Part shown: in pieces, positions 35,822 to 45,755 of the stretch
Layout of the letters: each line of letters begins with the position of its first letter
Numbering within the stretch: the first letter of the stretch is position 1
Position numbers and translations under genes: made by a program
Notes under the pieces: generated by a model
Told to the model about the DNA's origin: nothing
Database searches by the model: none
What the model saw: only the letters and a program-made list of their open reading frames with translations
Source of the DNA: Chitinophagaceae bacterium
GTDB taxonomy: Bacteria; Bacteroidota; Bacteroidia; Chitinophagales; Chitinophagaceae
Reading direction: 5' to 3'
DNA: 64,000 nt
NCBI GenBank assembly: GCA_023957155.1
Contig: JAMLHK010000011.1
Span: 62,001 to 126,000, forward strand

Positions 35822-36124
35822 TTACAAATGAATTTGCAGAATACCGGCGAGTTCCTTTATCGCTTCGTTCTCCATTGCAGCAGCCCGCCGGAGCCGTACG
35901 GGTAAAATAGATACCCCGTTATAAATATTATAATGCAGGGTGAACTTATGGCCTTTGTAATTAAAATCCCAGTAGGAAGTGTCCTGGTCGTCAATCTTGT
36001 TGGTAAACCGTACCTGTAATTTATCGGTAAGTAATCCTGCTACACCATAAAATTTGTCGAAGCCGCAGTTTTTATCAATTACCGCTTCCGTGCAGCCGTA
36101 ATCGGTACGAAGGGTCAGGTTCAT
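35822..36124 (-). CDS. Conserved hypothetical protein
   Basis: 100 residues with no signal or membrane segment. It reads as a small mixed alpha/beta domain: NLTLRTDYGCTEAVIDKNCG, TDKLQVRFTNKIDDQDTSYW, FNYKGHKFTLHYNIYNGVSI and a C-terminal Ala/Glu helix. I do not assign a function. It lies 24 bases from the small lipoprotein gene on the same strand and could share its transcript. Confidence 0.6.
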   Translation of the reverse strand: MNLTLRTDYGCTEAVIDKNCGFDKFYGVAGLLTDKLQVRFTNKIDDQDTSYWDFNYKGHKFTLHYNIYNGVSILPVRLRRAAAMENEAIKELAGILQIHL

Positions 36125-36147
36125 AGTGCCGTATTTAAATGGTGAAA

Positions 36148-36309
36148 CTAATTTTTAAACGCCTTTGTTTTGGGTGTTTTTTCGCCACTCAGAATTCTTT
36201 CTGCTCCAACACTTTTACCATTGGCCGGGCAGCCGTATTTTGGTGCGCAGCCATACATATACAAGCCCATCAAAATACCAACTGCTGTATAAATAAACCA
36301 TCTTTTCAT
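36148..36309 (-). CDS. Small lipoprotein (53 residues)
   Basis: An open frame of 54 codons on the minus strand: MKRWFIYTAVGILMGLYMYG, then CAPKYGCPANGKSVGAERIL, then SGEKTPKTKAFKN and stop. The hydrophobic leader ending in YGC is a plausible lipobox, and the GCPANGKxVGAERIL block is one I associate with a recurrent tiny Bacteroidota lipoprotein family of unknown role. Too short for many gene callers, but the leader plus conserved block make it credible. Confidence 0.65.
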   Translation of the reverse strand: MKRWFIYTAVGILMGLYMYGCAPKYGCPANGKSVGAERILSGEKTPKTKAFKN

Positions 36310-36580
36310 AGTATTATAATTAAATGCAGCCGCCTGCTTACCTCATTACTTTGTAATAAATAGGAACGATTAAGTATGGATTTTGGTATGTATATATAAT
36401 AAAAGCCGGGAAAACAAAGTTATAACAATGGCATTCTTATCCGGGCTTCCGTTTCAATAGGTAATGCATACGATATAACGGATATTTGCTTTTTATACCG
36501 ATTGGACATCGGCATTATACGGAAGAAACTGGGTTAGAACAAAAGTTCATTCCGTATTACAGGTTTAAAAAAGAAAGGAC

Positions 36581-37300
36581 ATGTTATTAGCTACTGATCT
36601 GGACGGTACATTTTTAGGAGGAGATCCGGCCCAAAAAACAGCACTGTATCAGCTCATCAACGGGCACCCCTCATTTCACCTCGCTTTTGTAAGCGGCAGG
36701 GGACTGGCTTCGGTATTGCCTCTTTTTGAGGATCCTTTGATGCCCCGCCCTCATTTCATTATTTGTGATGTGGGAGCCACCATTGTACACGGGCATACGC
36801 TTCAGCCTGTTGAGCCTATCCAGTCCCTGATCGAAGAAAAATGGCCGGGAAAGGAAAAAGTAGCTGCACTGTTGTCTCAAGTAAAAGGATTAGCGCCGCA
36901 GGACGTTCCCCAGGAACGGCGCTGCTCTTACTTTTACCATAAGCAGACCGATATAAATACATTAAAATACCGGGTAGAACAATTGAACTGCGACCTGATC
37001 CTGTCTGCCGGAAAATTCGCCGATATTTTACCCAAAGGAGTAAACAAAGGCTTTAGCCTGCAATTGCTGGTAGAGCAATATGGTTTTGACATTGAAAATA
37101 TCCTGGTGGCCGGGGATACGTTCAATGATCTTTCTTTATTTGAAACAGGTTATAAGGCAGTTGTTGTGGGCAATGCGGAACCCGGGTTACCCGAAGCTAC
37201 TTACGGGTTACCCGCTGTATACCAGGCCAGGGAGGAAGGCGCCGGAGGTATCCTGGAAGCCCTGCGGTATTTCTCTTTTATCAGGACTGCGCAGTCCTGA
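36581..37300 (+). CDS. HAD-IIB hydrolase (sucrose-phosphate phosphatase-like)
   Basis: 239 residues. HAD motif I is LATDLDGTFLGG with both aspartates. Motif II region is FAFVSGRG-like (HLAFVSGRGLASVL), motif III Lys is in PKGVNKGFSLQLL, and motif IV is VAGDTFNDLSLF. The C2B cap and IICDVGATI strand are typical of sucrose-6-phosphate/mannosyl-3-phosphoglycerate phosphatase relatives. The substrate is a sugar phosphate, not identified; no synthase partner is adjacent. Confidence 0.88.
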   Translation: MLLATDLDGTFLGGDPAQKTALYQLINGHPSFHLAFVSGRGLASVLPLFEDPLMPRPHFIICDVGATIVHGHTLQPVEPIQSLIEEKWPGKEKVAALLSQVKGLAPQDVPQERRCSYFYHKQTDINTLKYRVEQLNCDLILSAGKFADILPKGVNKGFSLQLLVEQYGFDIENILVAGDTFNDLSLFETGYKAVVVGNAEPGLPEATYGLPAVYQAREEGAGGILEALRYFSFIRTAQS

Positions 37301-37514
37301 TATTTTCCGGAATTGTTTAAACGTAAATTTTTGCAGCCCAACACCCGGCCGGTTTCCTCCTGTATTACAGTATCTACATTCTTCCTTCTATTTCCAGAGC
37401 ACTTTTCGGCGTATGCTTCCAATGGATACAAATAACATTATCTTCAAAACAAGGAGTACATAACGGGTTAACTCCTCTTTTTTTTGCTATCTTTCTTCCG
37501 AAAATTTCCTCTTT

Positions 37515-39557
37515 ATGTCTGAAAAAATATTTCGGCCTTTTATAGCTCCCGAAACGAAGATGGCCGAGTTTACTCTCAAAGCAGTGGTGACCGGGTCGGT
37601 ATTCGGTATTATTTTCGGTGCCTCTACAGTATACCTTGCGCTGAAAGCCGGACTAACCGTTTCCGCTTCTATACCGATTGCCGTAATGGCCATAACCCTC
37701 AGCCGGCTTTTTTTAAAGACCACGATACTTGAAAACAATATCATTCAAACCACCGGGTCGGCAGGAGAAAGTATTGCAGCCGGAGTGGTATTCACCCTGC
37801 CCGGATTTTTGTTTTTGAGCGATAAATCCAACGAGGACTATTTCAGTTATATCACCATCCTGACGCTTGCTATCCTGGGCGGGATATTAGGCACCCTGAT
37901 GATGATCCCCCTGCGGCGCCCATTGATCGTGAAAGAACACGAAGCCCTTCCTTATCCTGAAGGTACGGCCTGTGCGGCGGTATTAAAAGCAGGAGAAAAA
38001 GGCGGCAACTTTGCCAAAACGGCCTTCACCGGGGTAGGATTTGCGCTGGTATATGCTTTTCTGCAAAAGATTGTTCATGTGATAGCCGAAACACCGGCCT
38101 TTATGACAAAGCAGGCAAATAAATTTCTGCCTTCGGCGAAGCTTAGCGGCGAAATAACACCGGAATACCTGGGCGTGGGCTATATCATCGGCCCTAAAAT
38201 CAGCGGCGTGCTGGTTGCCGGCAGTGTGCTGGCTTCATTTGCGCTCATCCCTTTATTGGCAACGCTTGTACCTCCGGATGCCATCGCTTCGCAACTGGTA
38301 AAGCTCGGGCTGCTCACCGACCTGAATACAAGCGGGGGAAGGGGCGGCTGGAATGCCGATACCCATGCTTTTGCTGATTTTTCAAACGCCATTTACTGGG
38401 CATATATCCGGCAGATTGGAGCAGGGGCCGTTGCTGCGGGAGGTTTTATTACGCTGCTGAAAACCATGCCGACTATTATTTCTTCATTTAAAAGCAGCAT
38501 GGGTTCATTGAACAAAAATGCGGGAGATGCCGGTAAAAGCATGGTGCGCACAGAGCGGGATGTGAACATAAAAGTGGTAGGATTGGGCAGCTTAGGATTA
38601 GTACTCGTAGTCTCTGTTCTGCCCTTTATCCCCGGGGATAATTTTGTCAGCCGTATCTTAGTTGGTATTCTTATCGTGGTATTCGGAGCCTTATTCGTAA
38701 CCGTATCTTCCCGCATTGTGGGGTTGATCGGTTCTTCCAACAACCCGGTTTCAGGGATGACTATTGCCACTATCCTGGGAACCTGCCTGATCTTTATCGC
38801 AGTTGGCTGGACCGGTAAGTTCTACGAACCTATGGTGCTGGTGGTAGGCGGAATGATCTGTATTGCCGCAGCTAATGCAGGCGCTACTTCGCAGGATCTC
38901 AAAACGGGTTATCTTATCGGAGCCACACCAAAGTACCAGCAAATAGCGCTGTTCATCGGCGTAATTGTTTCTGCTTTGGCAATAGGTATAACCATAAAAG
39001 TGCTGGATACCCCTACTCCCGAAATGGTGGCACAGGGCATTCATCATGCTATTGGCCAAAGTACCTACGCTGCTCCGCAGGCAACGCTAATGGCCACCCT
39101 GATCAAAGGCGTTCTATCGTTTAACCTCGACTGGCAGTATGTGCTGGTTGGCGTTTTTATCGCTGTGGTGGTAGAGCTTTGCGGTATCAAGGCCTTATCA
39201 TTCGCTATCGGGCTATACCTGCCTTTGGCAACAACCTTACCCATCTTTATCGGGGGCGCTATACGCGGCCTGGTTGACTGGCAGGCAAAACGTAAAGGAG
39301 AAGAAGCCAACCCGGGAGAAGAAGACTTAGGTAAAGGCAACCTGTTTGCCACCGGTTTAGTGGCCGGAGGAGCAATAGCCGGCGTCATGGTCGCTTTCCT
39401 GGCAGCCAACGATACCATAGCCAACGGATTAAAAAAGCTGAGTTTTGAAAACGGGATAACCAATATCCTGGGTGGCGCTTTGGGCTATGAAATACTGGGA
39501 GTGATCTTTTTTGCCGCGCTCGGTGGCTTGCTATATAAGATAGCGAGAGGAAATTAA
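37515..39557 (+). CDS. OPT-family oligopeptide transporter
   Basis: 680 residues with about 15 membrane segments. OPT hallmarks include AEFTLKAVVTGSVFGIIFGASTVYLALKAG, TTGSAGESIAAGVVFTLPG, HEALPYPEGTACAAVLKAGE, YLGVGYIIGPKISGVLVAGS and AGATSQDLKTGYLIGATPKYQQ. The family imports oligopeptides by proton coupling, and some members move metal chelates. Bacterial members are rarely characterised, so the substrate is open. Single-gene unit. Confidence 0.94.
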   Translation: MSEKIFRPFIAPETKMAEFTLKAVVTGSVFGIIFGASTVYLALKAGLTVSASIPIAVMAITLSRLFLKTTILENNIIQTTGSAGESIAAGVVFTLPGFLFLSDKSNEDYFSYITILTLAILGGILGTLMMIPLRRPLIVKEHEALPYPEGTACAAVLKAGEKGGNFAKTAFTGVGFALVYAFLQKIVHVIAETPAFMTKQANKFLPSAKLSGEITPEYLGVGYIIGPKISGVLVAGSVLASFALIPLLATLVPPDAIASQLVKLGLLTDLNTSGGRGGWNADTHAFADFSNAIYWAYIRQIGAGAVAAGGFITLLKTMPTIISSFKSSMGSLNKNAGDAGKSMVRTERDVNIKVVGLGSLGLVLVVSVLPFIPGDNFVSRILVGILIVVFGALFVTVSSRIVGLIGSSNNPVSGMTIATILGTCLIFIAVGWTGKFYEPMVLVVGGMICIAAANAGATSQDLKTGYLIGATPKYQQIALFIGVIVSALAIGITIKVLDTPTPEMVAQGIHHAIGQSTYAAPQATLMATLIKGVLSFNLDWQYVLVGVFIAVVVELCGIKALSFAIGLYLPLATTLPIFIGGAIRGLVDWQAKRKGEEANPGEEDLGKGNLFATGLVAGGAIAGVMVAFLAANDTIANGLKKLSFENGITNILGGALGYEILGVIFFAALGGLLYKIARGN

Positions 39558-39721
39558 ATTACATTAAAACTATCGCTATTTCAGTTTATTTAAAAGTTTG
39601 TGTAAATAATGAGATGTATAGCCCGAACTCGCAATACGTGTAAAAGATGCCAGGGTAGAACAAAATTTCTCTTTTGCCTACCCTCGTATAATTTCCCCAC
39701 CTTCGCACAAAGATGCACGAT

Positions 39722-40423
39722 ATGGACAATACCTTTATCAATGGAACGGTTACTTCTGTCAATCACGAAAAGCAGTACGTATCCATAGAATACCTCCATA
39801 AGGATAAAAAGAAAACGATTACCTGTAAAACAAATGATAAAGAAAAAGCAAAGAAGCCTCATCAATTTCGCGTAGGTGATGCCGTACGTTTTCAGATAAA
39901 AGGTGCCGACAGAGGTAAAAGGATAACAGCTTTTAATCTGCAATTTTTATATAACACGGCAATAGAGCAGCTCATTAACAAAGCAGCGACCAATAACCGG
40001 TTTACCGGCTATCTGAAACGTGTGGAGAACGCTCTTTTTGTAAAAGAAATTGGCAGCTATATTTTTTTGCCGTTAGTATTATCTCCCTGGGAAATTCCGC
40101 CTACAGAAAATAATTTTAATAACCCCGTTGAGTTTATACTATTGAATTCAGACAAACCCAACAACCTTGCTGCCGAACTTTTTACACATCAGTATATCAG
40201 CGAATTTCGCAAAGCGGTACAACATTTTAGAAATAAAATACCCATAGACGCAACCGTCAGTAAAGTTACACCCTATGGCGCTCATGTAAGTTTCTTTAAT
40301 AATAAAATACAGGCCAAGCTTCAGTTGCCAGGTAAAGTGCCATCGGCAATAAAAGCCGGTCAGGCTATTTCTGTGATGATTGTTCACTTAAGCAGTAGCC
40401 GCATAGTAGTGGAGCTGTCGTAG
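39722..40423 (+). CDS. Putative RNA-binding protein with OB/S1-like ends
   Basis: 233 residues (start at the second ATG, MDNTFINGTVTSV; the ATG at 39713 is also possible). The first ~65 residues look like an OB fold (INGTVTSVNHEKQYVSIEYL, FRVGDAVRFQIKG). The last ~60 resemble an S1 domain (IDATVSKVTPYGAHVSFF … IKAGQAISVMIVHLSSSRIVVEL). The middle (RFTGYLKRVENALFVKEIGSYIFLPLVLSPWEIPP) is unfamiliar. Nucleic-acid binding is inferred from fold impressions only. Confidence 0.6.
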   Translation: MDNTFINGTVTSVNHEKQYVSIEYLHKDKKKTITCKTNDKEKAKKPHQFRVGDAVRFQIKGADRGKRITAFNLQFLYNTAIEQLINKAATNNRFTGYLKRVENALFVKEIGSYIFLPLVLSPWEIPPTENNFNNPVEFILLNSDKPNNLAAELFTHQYISEFRKAVQHFRNKIPIDATVSKVTPYGAHVSFFNNKIQAKLQLPGKVPSAIKAGQAISVMIVHLSSSRIVVELS

Positions 40424-40479
40424 CGCTATTATCATATCTGAACCACAAACAGCACTAAAGCCAGCCTTACAATGCCTGG

Positions 40480-40704
40480 CTATTTGTGCCAGATCCTGTA
40501 GAAATAATAAATCAGTCCGGATAAGCTCATTACAAACCAGAGATAAAACAGGGTATTAAAGGTATTAAAGGATCCCAGGATCAGGGCCCACTCTAAATAT
40601 AAGCCAAAGAATATGGTAATAATACCCCATAGCACCAGGGCGATAATTGCCCGCAATAACTTGGATAAGGTTTTGCCTAATTCGGGTTCAGTACCATTAC
40701 TCAT
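40480..40704 (-). CDS. Small membrane protein, function unknown
   Basis: 74 residues with two membrane helices: LLRAIIALVLWGIITIFFGL and FNTLFYLWFVMSLSGLIYYFY. No conserved catalytic residues. It lies 18 bases after the GH25 lysozyme gene on the same strand and is probably co-transcribed with it. Confidence 0.65.
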   Translation of the reverse strand: MSNGTEPELGKTLSKLLRAIIALVLWGIITIFFGLYLEWALILGSFNTFNTLFYLWFVMSLSGLIYYFYRIWHK

Positions 40705-40722
40705 ATCTATACGCTTTAGCTT

Positions 40723-41496
40723 TTAATTTAACAGCAACTTACTGAAATCTGTCGAATCCCCGTTAAATACGTTAAAATCCACCCTCGTGCTTATCCCGTT
40801 TACCTTCCCGGTTTCACTGTGCTGCCAGAATATCCACGGTCTTTTAATCCGGGGTTGATTGGGTTGAAGGTAATGCGCCACCCATAGCGGATATTCATCA
40901 AACGCTTCTCCCAGGTATTGATTATAAAAATCAACGTTTGTATAAATAATCGGTTTTACTTTATAGTATGCCTCAATGGTATTCAGCCACTCCTGAACCC
41001 TGATGCGGAGATCTTTTGGCTTTACACCGTATAATTGTTCCACATCCAGTACGGGGGGCAGATCACCGGGTTCCAGTGTTACCTGCGCTATAAAATTTTC
41101 TGCCTGTTTTTTCCCGCTTTTGGTTGCCAGAAAAAAATGATACGCTCCCCTGGTCATTCCCTGTTCTCCTGCCTTATACCAGTTACGCTTGAACAATTTA
41201 TCAACATTCACCAATCCCTCCGTGGCCTTAATAAAAGCAAAGCTCAGTTGCATATTTTCTACATTCATCCTTTTTACTTCTTCCCAGTCTATCACATCCT
41301 GATGATGAGAAACATCAATTCCATGAACCGTATAATTAACCGGTATATCAATTCCAAAAGCAGTATAACGGACAAAGTGAACATGATACGCTTTCCAGCG
41401 CAGGTAACCATATATAACGGTAGCGCATAACAGCATTAAGCCGGTCATGATCAGCAAAGCCTTCCAACCGGAGATCTTCTTTTTTTTACGTGCCAT
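40723..41496 (-). CDS. GH25-family lysozyme, membrane-anchored
   Basis: 257 residues. A basic N-terminus and one membrane helix (ALLIMTGLMLLCATVIYGYL) anchor a GH25 muramidase domain: HGIDVSHHQDVIDWEEVK, FAFIKATEGLVNVDK, GAYHFFLATKSGKKQAENF, LPPVLDVEQ with the catalytic Asp/Glu, PIIYTNVDFYNQYLG and FWQHSETGKVNGI. It would cleave the MurNAc-GlcNAc bond of peptidoglycan from the periplasmic face. Confidence 0.93.
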   Translation of the reverse strand: MARKKKKISGWKALLIMTGLMLLCATVIYGYLRWKAYHVHFVRYTAFGIDIPVNYTVHGIDVSHHQDVIDWEEVKRMNVENMQLSFAFIKATEGLVNVDKLFKRNWYKAGEQGMTRGAYHFFLATKSGKKQAENFIAQVTLEPGDLPPVLDVEQLYGVKPKDLRIRVQEWLNTIEAYYKVKPIIYTNVDFYNQYLGEAFDEYPLWVAHYLQPNQPRIKRPWIFWQHSETGKVNGISTRVDFNVFNGDSTDFSKLLLN

Positions 41497-41562
41497 GCCG
41501 ATTTAAATACAAAAGGCCAAAAAGCAAATTAGCGGGAACAACGAACCATAAACCCCACTCCC

Positions 41563-43212
41563 TTACACCAACATCGTTTTATTCTGATACATCTCTTCTC
41601 TCAGCAGCTTTACCCGGTTGTCTTCCAGGTACTCATCAAAGGTGGTAAGCCGGTCAATAATTCCCCGGGGGGTAAGCTCTATCACCCGGTTGGCCACGCT
41701 TTCCATAAACGTATGGTCATGGGAAGTAAGCAACACTACCCCCTTAAAATTGATCATGCTCTCATTGAACGACTGGATACTTTCCAGGTCAAGATGATTG
41801 GTTGGTTCATCTAATATGACCAGGTTGGGATTCTGTATCATCATGCGACTGATCATACATCTTACTTTTTCACCACCGCTCAGCACACTTGTTTTTTTCA
41901 GGATCTCATCCCCGCTGAAAAGCATTTTCCCCAGAAAACCACGTAAGAACGGTTCATCCACATCCGTAACGGTTGGTGGCACATACTGCCTTAACCAGTC
42001 CATCAGGTTAATATCCCGCTGTTCAAAATAGGCGGTGTTATCGTTGGGCAGATAGGCTTTGGTAATGGTCGTTCCCCATTCATACTTTCCGCCGTCTGCC
42101 TGCATTTTATCATTAATGATCTCGAAAAAAGAGGTAAGGGCAAGATGATCTTTAGAAAAGAAAGCGATCTTGTCGCCTTTATTCACGGAGAAGCTGACAT
42201 CGCTGAACAAGACCCTTCCATCGTCTGCTTTCTTGAATAGCTTTTCTACATTTAACACCTGGTTACCGACATCTCTTTCCTGTTTGAAAATAATTCCGGG
42301 GTAGCGCCGGTTTGAAGGCTCAATATCCTCAATTACTAACTTTTCCAGTGCCTTTTTCCGGGAAGTGGCCTGCCTGCTTTTTGAAGCATTGGCGCTGAAC
42401 CGTGCAATGAAATCAAGCAGGTCCTTCCGTTTTTCCTCCATTTTCTTATTCTTATCGCTCAACTGACGGGCGGCCAACTGGCTGCTCTCATACCAGAACG
42501 TATAATTGCCGGTATAGATCTTGATCTTTTGGCGGTCTACATCGGCTACATGCGTACAAACCGAATCTAAGAAATGCCTGTCGTGGCTTACTACAATGAC
42601 AATATTCTCATAATCGGCCAAAAAATTCTCCAGCCAGCTAATGGTTTCCACATCCAGGTCATTCGTTGGCTCATCCAGGATCAATATGTCGGGATTTCCA
42701 AATAAAGCCTGGGCAAGCAATATGCGGACTTTCATCGCCCCGGGAAGGTCTCTCATCAGGGTTTGATGATTTTCTTCACTAACCCCCAGCTGGCCTAATA
42801 AGGTTCCTGCATCACTTTCTGCGGTATATCCCCCCATTTCACCAAACTCACCTTCCAGCTCACCTGCCCGCATGCCGTCTTCTTCAGTAAAGTTTTCTTT
42901 GGCATAGATCGCATCCCTTTCCTGCATCACCTCCCATAGTTTCTGATGTCCCATCATAACGGTCTGTAACGCCGTATGCTCATCAAAGGCAAAGTGGTTC
43001 TGCTGTAAAACGGCCATCCGCTCTCCGGGCGTAATATCAATTGCTCCCTTTCCAGGCTCAATTTCACCGGAAAGGATCTTTAAAAAAGTGGATTTACCGG
43101 CTCCGTTGGCTCCAATCACCCCATAGCAATTGCCTTTGGTAAACGTCAGGTTTACCTCGTCAAATAATACTCTCTTTCCAAAAGACAACGATACATTGTT
43201 CACTGAAATCAT
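41563..43212 (-). CDS. ABC-F family ATPase (YbiT-like)
   Basis: 549 residues with two ABC domains and no membrane segments. Domain 1 has Walker A GANGAGKST and Walker B LILDEPTNDLD. The linker (~240-310) is rich in Lys/Arg (NKKMEEKRKDLLDFIARFSANASKSRQA). Domain 2 has a degenerate Walker A (KGDKIAFFSKDHLALTS), the signature LSGGEKVR and LVILDEPTNHLDLES. ABC-F proteins act on the ribosome in translation or antibiotic protection. The altered second Walker A is a known trait of YbiT-type members. Confidence 0.92.
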   Translation of the reverse strand: MISVNNVSLSFGKRVLFDEVNLTFTKGNCYGVIGANGAGKSTFLKILSGEIEPGKGAIDITPGERMAVLQQNHFAFDEHTALQTVMMGHQKLWEVMQERDAIYAKENFTEEDGMRAGELEGEFGEMGGYTAESDAGTLLGQLGVSEENHQTLMRDLPGAMKVRILLAQALFGNPDILILDEPTNDLDVETISWLENFLADYENIVIVVSHDRHFLDSVCTHVADVDRQKIKIYTGNYTFWYESSQLAARQLSDKNKKMEEKRKDLLDFIARFSANASKSRQATSRKKALEKLVIEDIEPSNRRYPGIIFKQERDVGNQVLNVEKLFKKADDGRVLFSDVSFSVNKGDKIAFFSKDHLALTSFFEIINDKMQADGGKYEWGTTITKAYLPNDNTAYFEQRDINLMDWLRQYVPPTVTDVDEPFLRGFLGKMLFSGDEILKKTSVLSGGEKVRCMISRMMIQNPNLVILDEPTNHLDLESIQSFNESMINFKGVVLLTSHDHTFMESVANRVIELTPRGIIDRLTTFDEYLEDNRVKLLREEMYQNKTMLV

Positions 43213-43407
43213 AGCTGCTTCCTGATTTAATTTTTATCCTCTGCTAAATGAGCCGCAAAGGTACGATTTAATGCCAAGCAAGAGGCTATCGAAAAGGCAA
43301 CCCGTTTTTTAAAATATATGCCGGGATCTTTCTTCAATTCATAATCAGGAAAGATGCTTATATTTATTGATTTAATTAACCCCGGTTCCATCTAAACCCC
43401 GTTCTAT

Positions 43408-45657
43408 ATGCGTTTCATTATTTTCAAGTCATCCCGAGCCATCACCGGTATCGTTGCTCTTTTGTTTACGGCTGCCTGCTGGATCCTCTTTACCGGCTGC
43501 CAGTCTGATGCACAAAAAAAAGAAGGGCAGGGAACGCTTTCTGAAGCAGAAAAACATCTTCCGGAAAATGCAACCCGGGGATTGAAGATCGCCGATGACC
43601 TGCAGATCAGCCTGTTTGCCCATGAACCTATGCTGGTTAACCCCACGAATATGGATATTGATGAAAAAGGAAGAGTATGGGTATGTGAAGGATATAATTA
43701 CCGCTACTCGCTTAATCCGGACAATCCCTATAAAAAAGAAGGAGACCGGATTGTAATTCTGGAAGATACCGATGGTGACGGTGTTGCAGATAAGCAGACT
43801 GTTTTTTACCAGGGCGAGGATATTAACTCGGCATTAGGTATTGCGGTGCTGGGAAATAAGGTCGTTGTATCCCGCAGCCCGGACGTATTCATCTTTACCG
43901 ATGAAGACCACGATGGTATAGCAGACAGAAAGGATACGCTTTTTTCGGACGTTGGAGGAACGGAAAATGATCACGGGATGCATGCATTTAACTTCGGACC
44001 GGACGGGAAACTGTATTTTAATTTTGGCAACCAGATAAAGGAATTGAAGGATAAACATGGCCGGACACTAAAAGATATCCGGGGAAAAGAAATCATTGCC
44101 AACGGCCATCCCTGGCGGCAGGGTATGATTTTCAGATGTGATCCGGACGGGAATAATATAGAAGTGCTGGGTAATAATTTTCGTAACCCTTATGAAGTAA
44201 CGGAAGACTCCTTCGGAACACTGTGGCAATCGGACAACGATGATGATGGAAACCGGGGCGTACGCATTAACTACGTGATGCCCGGCGGCAATTATGGATT
44301 TAAAGATGAGATCACGGGTGCTGCCTGGCGTGAAAGGCGAATTAACCAGGAAGATTCTATTCCATACCGGCACTGGCACTTAAATGATCCAGGCGTAGTC
44401 CCCAATATGCTGCAAACCGGGGGCGGGTCTCCCACAGGCATCCTGGTATACGAAGGCGCCCTCCTGCCCGAACGGTTCCGCGGTCAGCTGATCCATTCTG
44501 ATGCCGGGCCTAACATTGTGCGTTCTTATGCTGTTTCGCCGGATGGGGCCGGATATTCCGCAACCATCAACAACATAGTAGAAGCTCCCGGTGATAACTG
44601 GTTCCGCCCTTCTGATGTCTGCGTAGCCCCGGACGGATCACTATTTATTTCCGACTGGTACGATCCGGGAGTTGGCGGTCACCAGGTAAAAGATTTTGCT
44701 AAAGGCAGAATATTCCGGGTTACGCCCAAAAAATATAAGGGATATAAAACGCCTGCTCCTGATCTTTCTACCATTGAAGGGGCAGTAAAAGCATTACAAA
44801 GTCCCAACCGGTCTACGGTATACCTGGCCTGGCAAAAAATACATAGTGCGGGTGAAGCCGCAGCGCCTGAGCTGGAAAAACTGTATGCTGCTGAAAACCC
44901 GCGTTTCAGGGCGCGGGCTTTATGGCTGCTGAGTAAAATCCCGAACAAAGGAATACATTACGTGCAGGAAGCGCTGAATGATAAAGATCCAGATATCCGT
45001 ATTACGGCAATACGGGCCGGACTGCAAATAAAAGCAGATACGCTCGCCTTAATAAAAACACGGCTCCATGACGAAAATATCCAGGTAAAAAGGGAAGCCG
45101 TTCTGGCTCTTCATAATAACTCTTCGGAAGAAGCGGCTGCTGTATGGGCGCAGCTGGCACAACAGTACGATGGTAACGATCGCTGGTATCTTGAAGCACT
45201 GGGTATTGCTGCCGAAGGTCAATGGGACCGCTTTTTTAATACCTGGCTGCAATCGGTGAATAACAAATGGGATACGCCCGCAGGAAAAGATATCGTATGG
45301 CGGGCCAGGGCTTCCGCCTCTTTGCCCCTGCTGGCAAAAATAATCAGCGACCCCGCAGCAGACCCGCACCAGAATCTAAAATTTTTCCGTGCCTTTGACT
45401 TTTATCCTCACGATAACAACAAGGGAAAAGTATTACTCTCCCTGCTGGAAGGTCATCATCCGCAACAGGGATATATTGATGCGCTTACCCTGCTGCTGCT
45501 TGATGCTTCCACACCCCGTACGGCAACAATTAAAAATGCTATTCAAAACGGGTTAAAGAGCGTAGCACAAACCCCGTTATACATTGACCTGGTAAGAAAA
45601 TATAGGCTAAAAGACCAGTATAGCGAACTTTTGAAGCATGGCGCAACAAGACCCTGA
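43408..45657 (+). CDS. PVC-type membrane-bound dehydrogenase-like lipoprotein, N-terminal part of a frameshifted gene
   Basis: 749 residues. A lipoprotein signal (…ALLFTAACWILFTGC) precedes a six-bladed propeller (NPTNMDIDEKGRVWVCEGYNYR, GDRIVILEDTDGDGVADKQT, FTDEDHDGIADRKD, HGMHAFNFGPDGKLYFNFGN, FRNPYEVTEDSFGTLWQSDN) and then HEAT-like helical repeats (~470-740). The usual C-terminal haem domain is encoded by the next open frame. Between them, coding sequence continues through three frames (…QDPDEAVKTGALRLYL, ELGGSAMINKITAKRE, IAGNML…). Three small indels near 45645, 45694 and 45740 thus break one gene of about 1020 codons. Role: periplasmic or outer-membrane oxidation of sugars or alcohols, inferred from family. 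Confidence 0.8.
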   Translation: MRFIIFKSSRAITGIVALLFTAACWILFTGCQSDAQKKEGQGTLSEAEKHLPENATRGLKIADDLQISLFAHEPMLVNPTNMDIDEKGRVWVCEGYNYRYSLNPDNPYKKEGDRIVILEDTDGDGVADKQTVFYQGEDINSALGIAVLGNKVVVSRSPDVFIFTDEDHDGIADRKDTLFSDVGGTENDHGMHAFNFGPDGKLYFNFGNQIKELKDKHGRTLKDIRGKEIIANGHPWRQGMIFRCDPDGNNIEVLGNNFRNPYEVTEDSFGTLWQSDNDDDGNRGVRINYVMPGGNYGFKDEITGAAWRERRINQEDSIPYRHWHLNDPGVVPNMLQTGGGSPTGILVYEGALLPERFRGQLIHSDAGPNIVRSYAVSPDGAGYSATINNIVEAPGDNWFRPSDVCVAPDGSLFISDWYDPGVGGHQVKDFAKGRIFRVTPKKYKGYKTPAPDLSTIEGAVKALQSPNRSTVYLAWQKIHSAGEAAAPELEKLYAAENPRFRARALWLLSKIPNKGIHYVQEALNDKDPDIRITAIRAGLQIKADTLALIKTRLHDENIQVKREAVLALHNNSSEEAAAVWAQLAQQYDGNDRWYLEALGIAAEGQWDRFFNTWLQSVNNKWDTPAGKDIVWRARASASLPLLAKIISDPAADPHQNLKFFRAFDFYPHDNNKGKVLLSLLEGHHPQQGYIDALTLLLLDASTPRTATIKNAIQNGLKSVAQTPLYIDLVRKYRLKDQYSELLKHGATRP

Positions 45658-45755
45658 TGAAGCGGTTAAAACAGGCGCCCTGCGCCTATACTTGAATTAG
45701 GCGGAAGTGCAATGATCAATAAAATTACAGCAAAAAGGGAGAGATAGCCGGTAAT

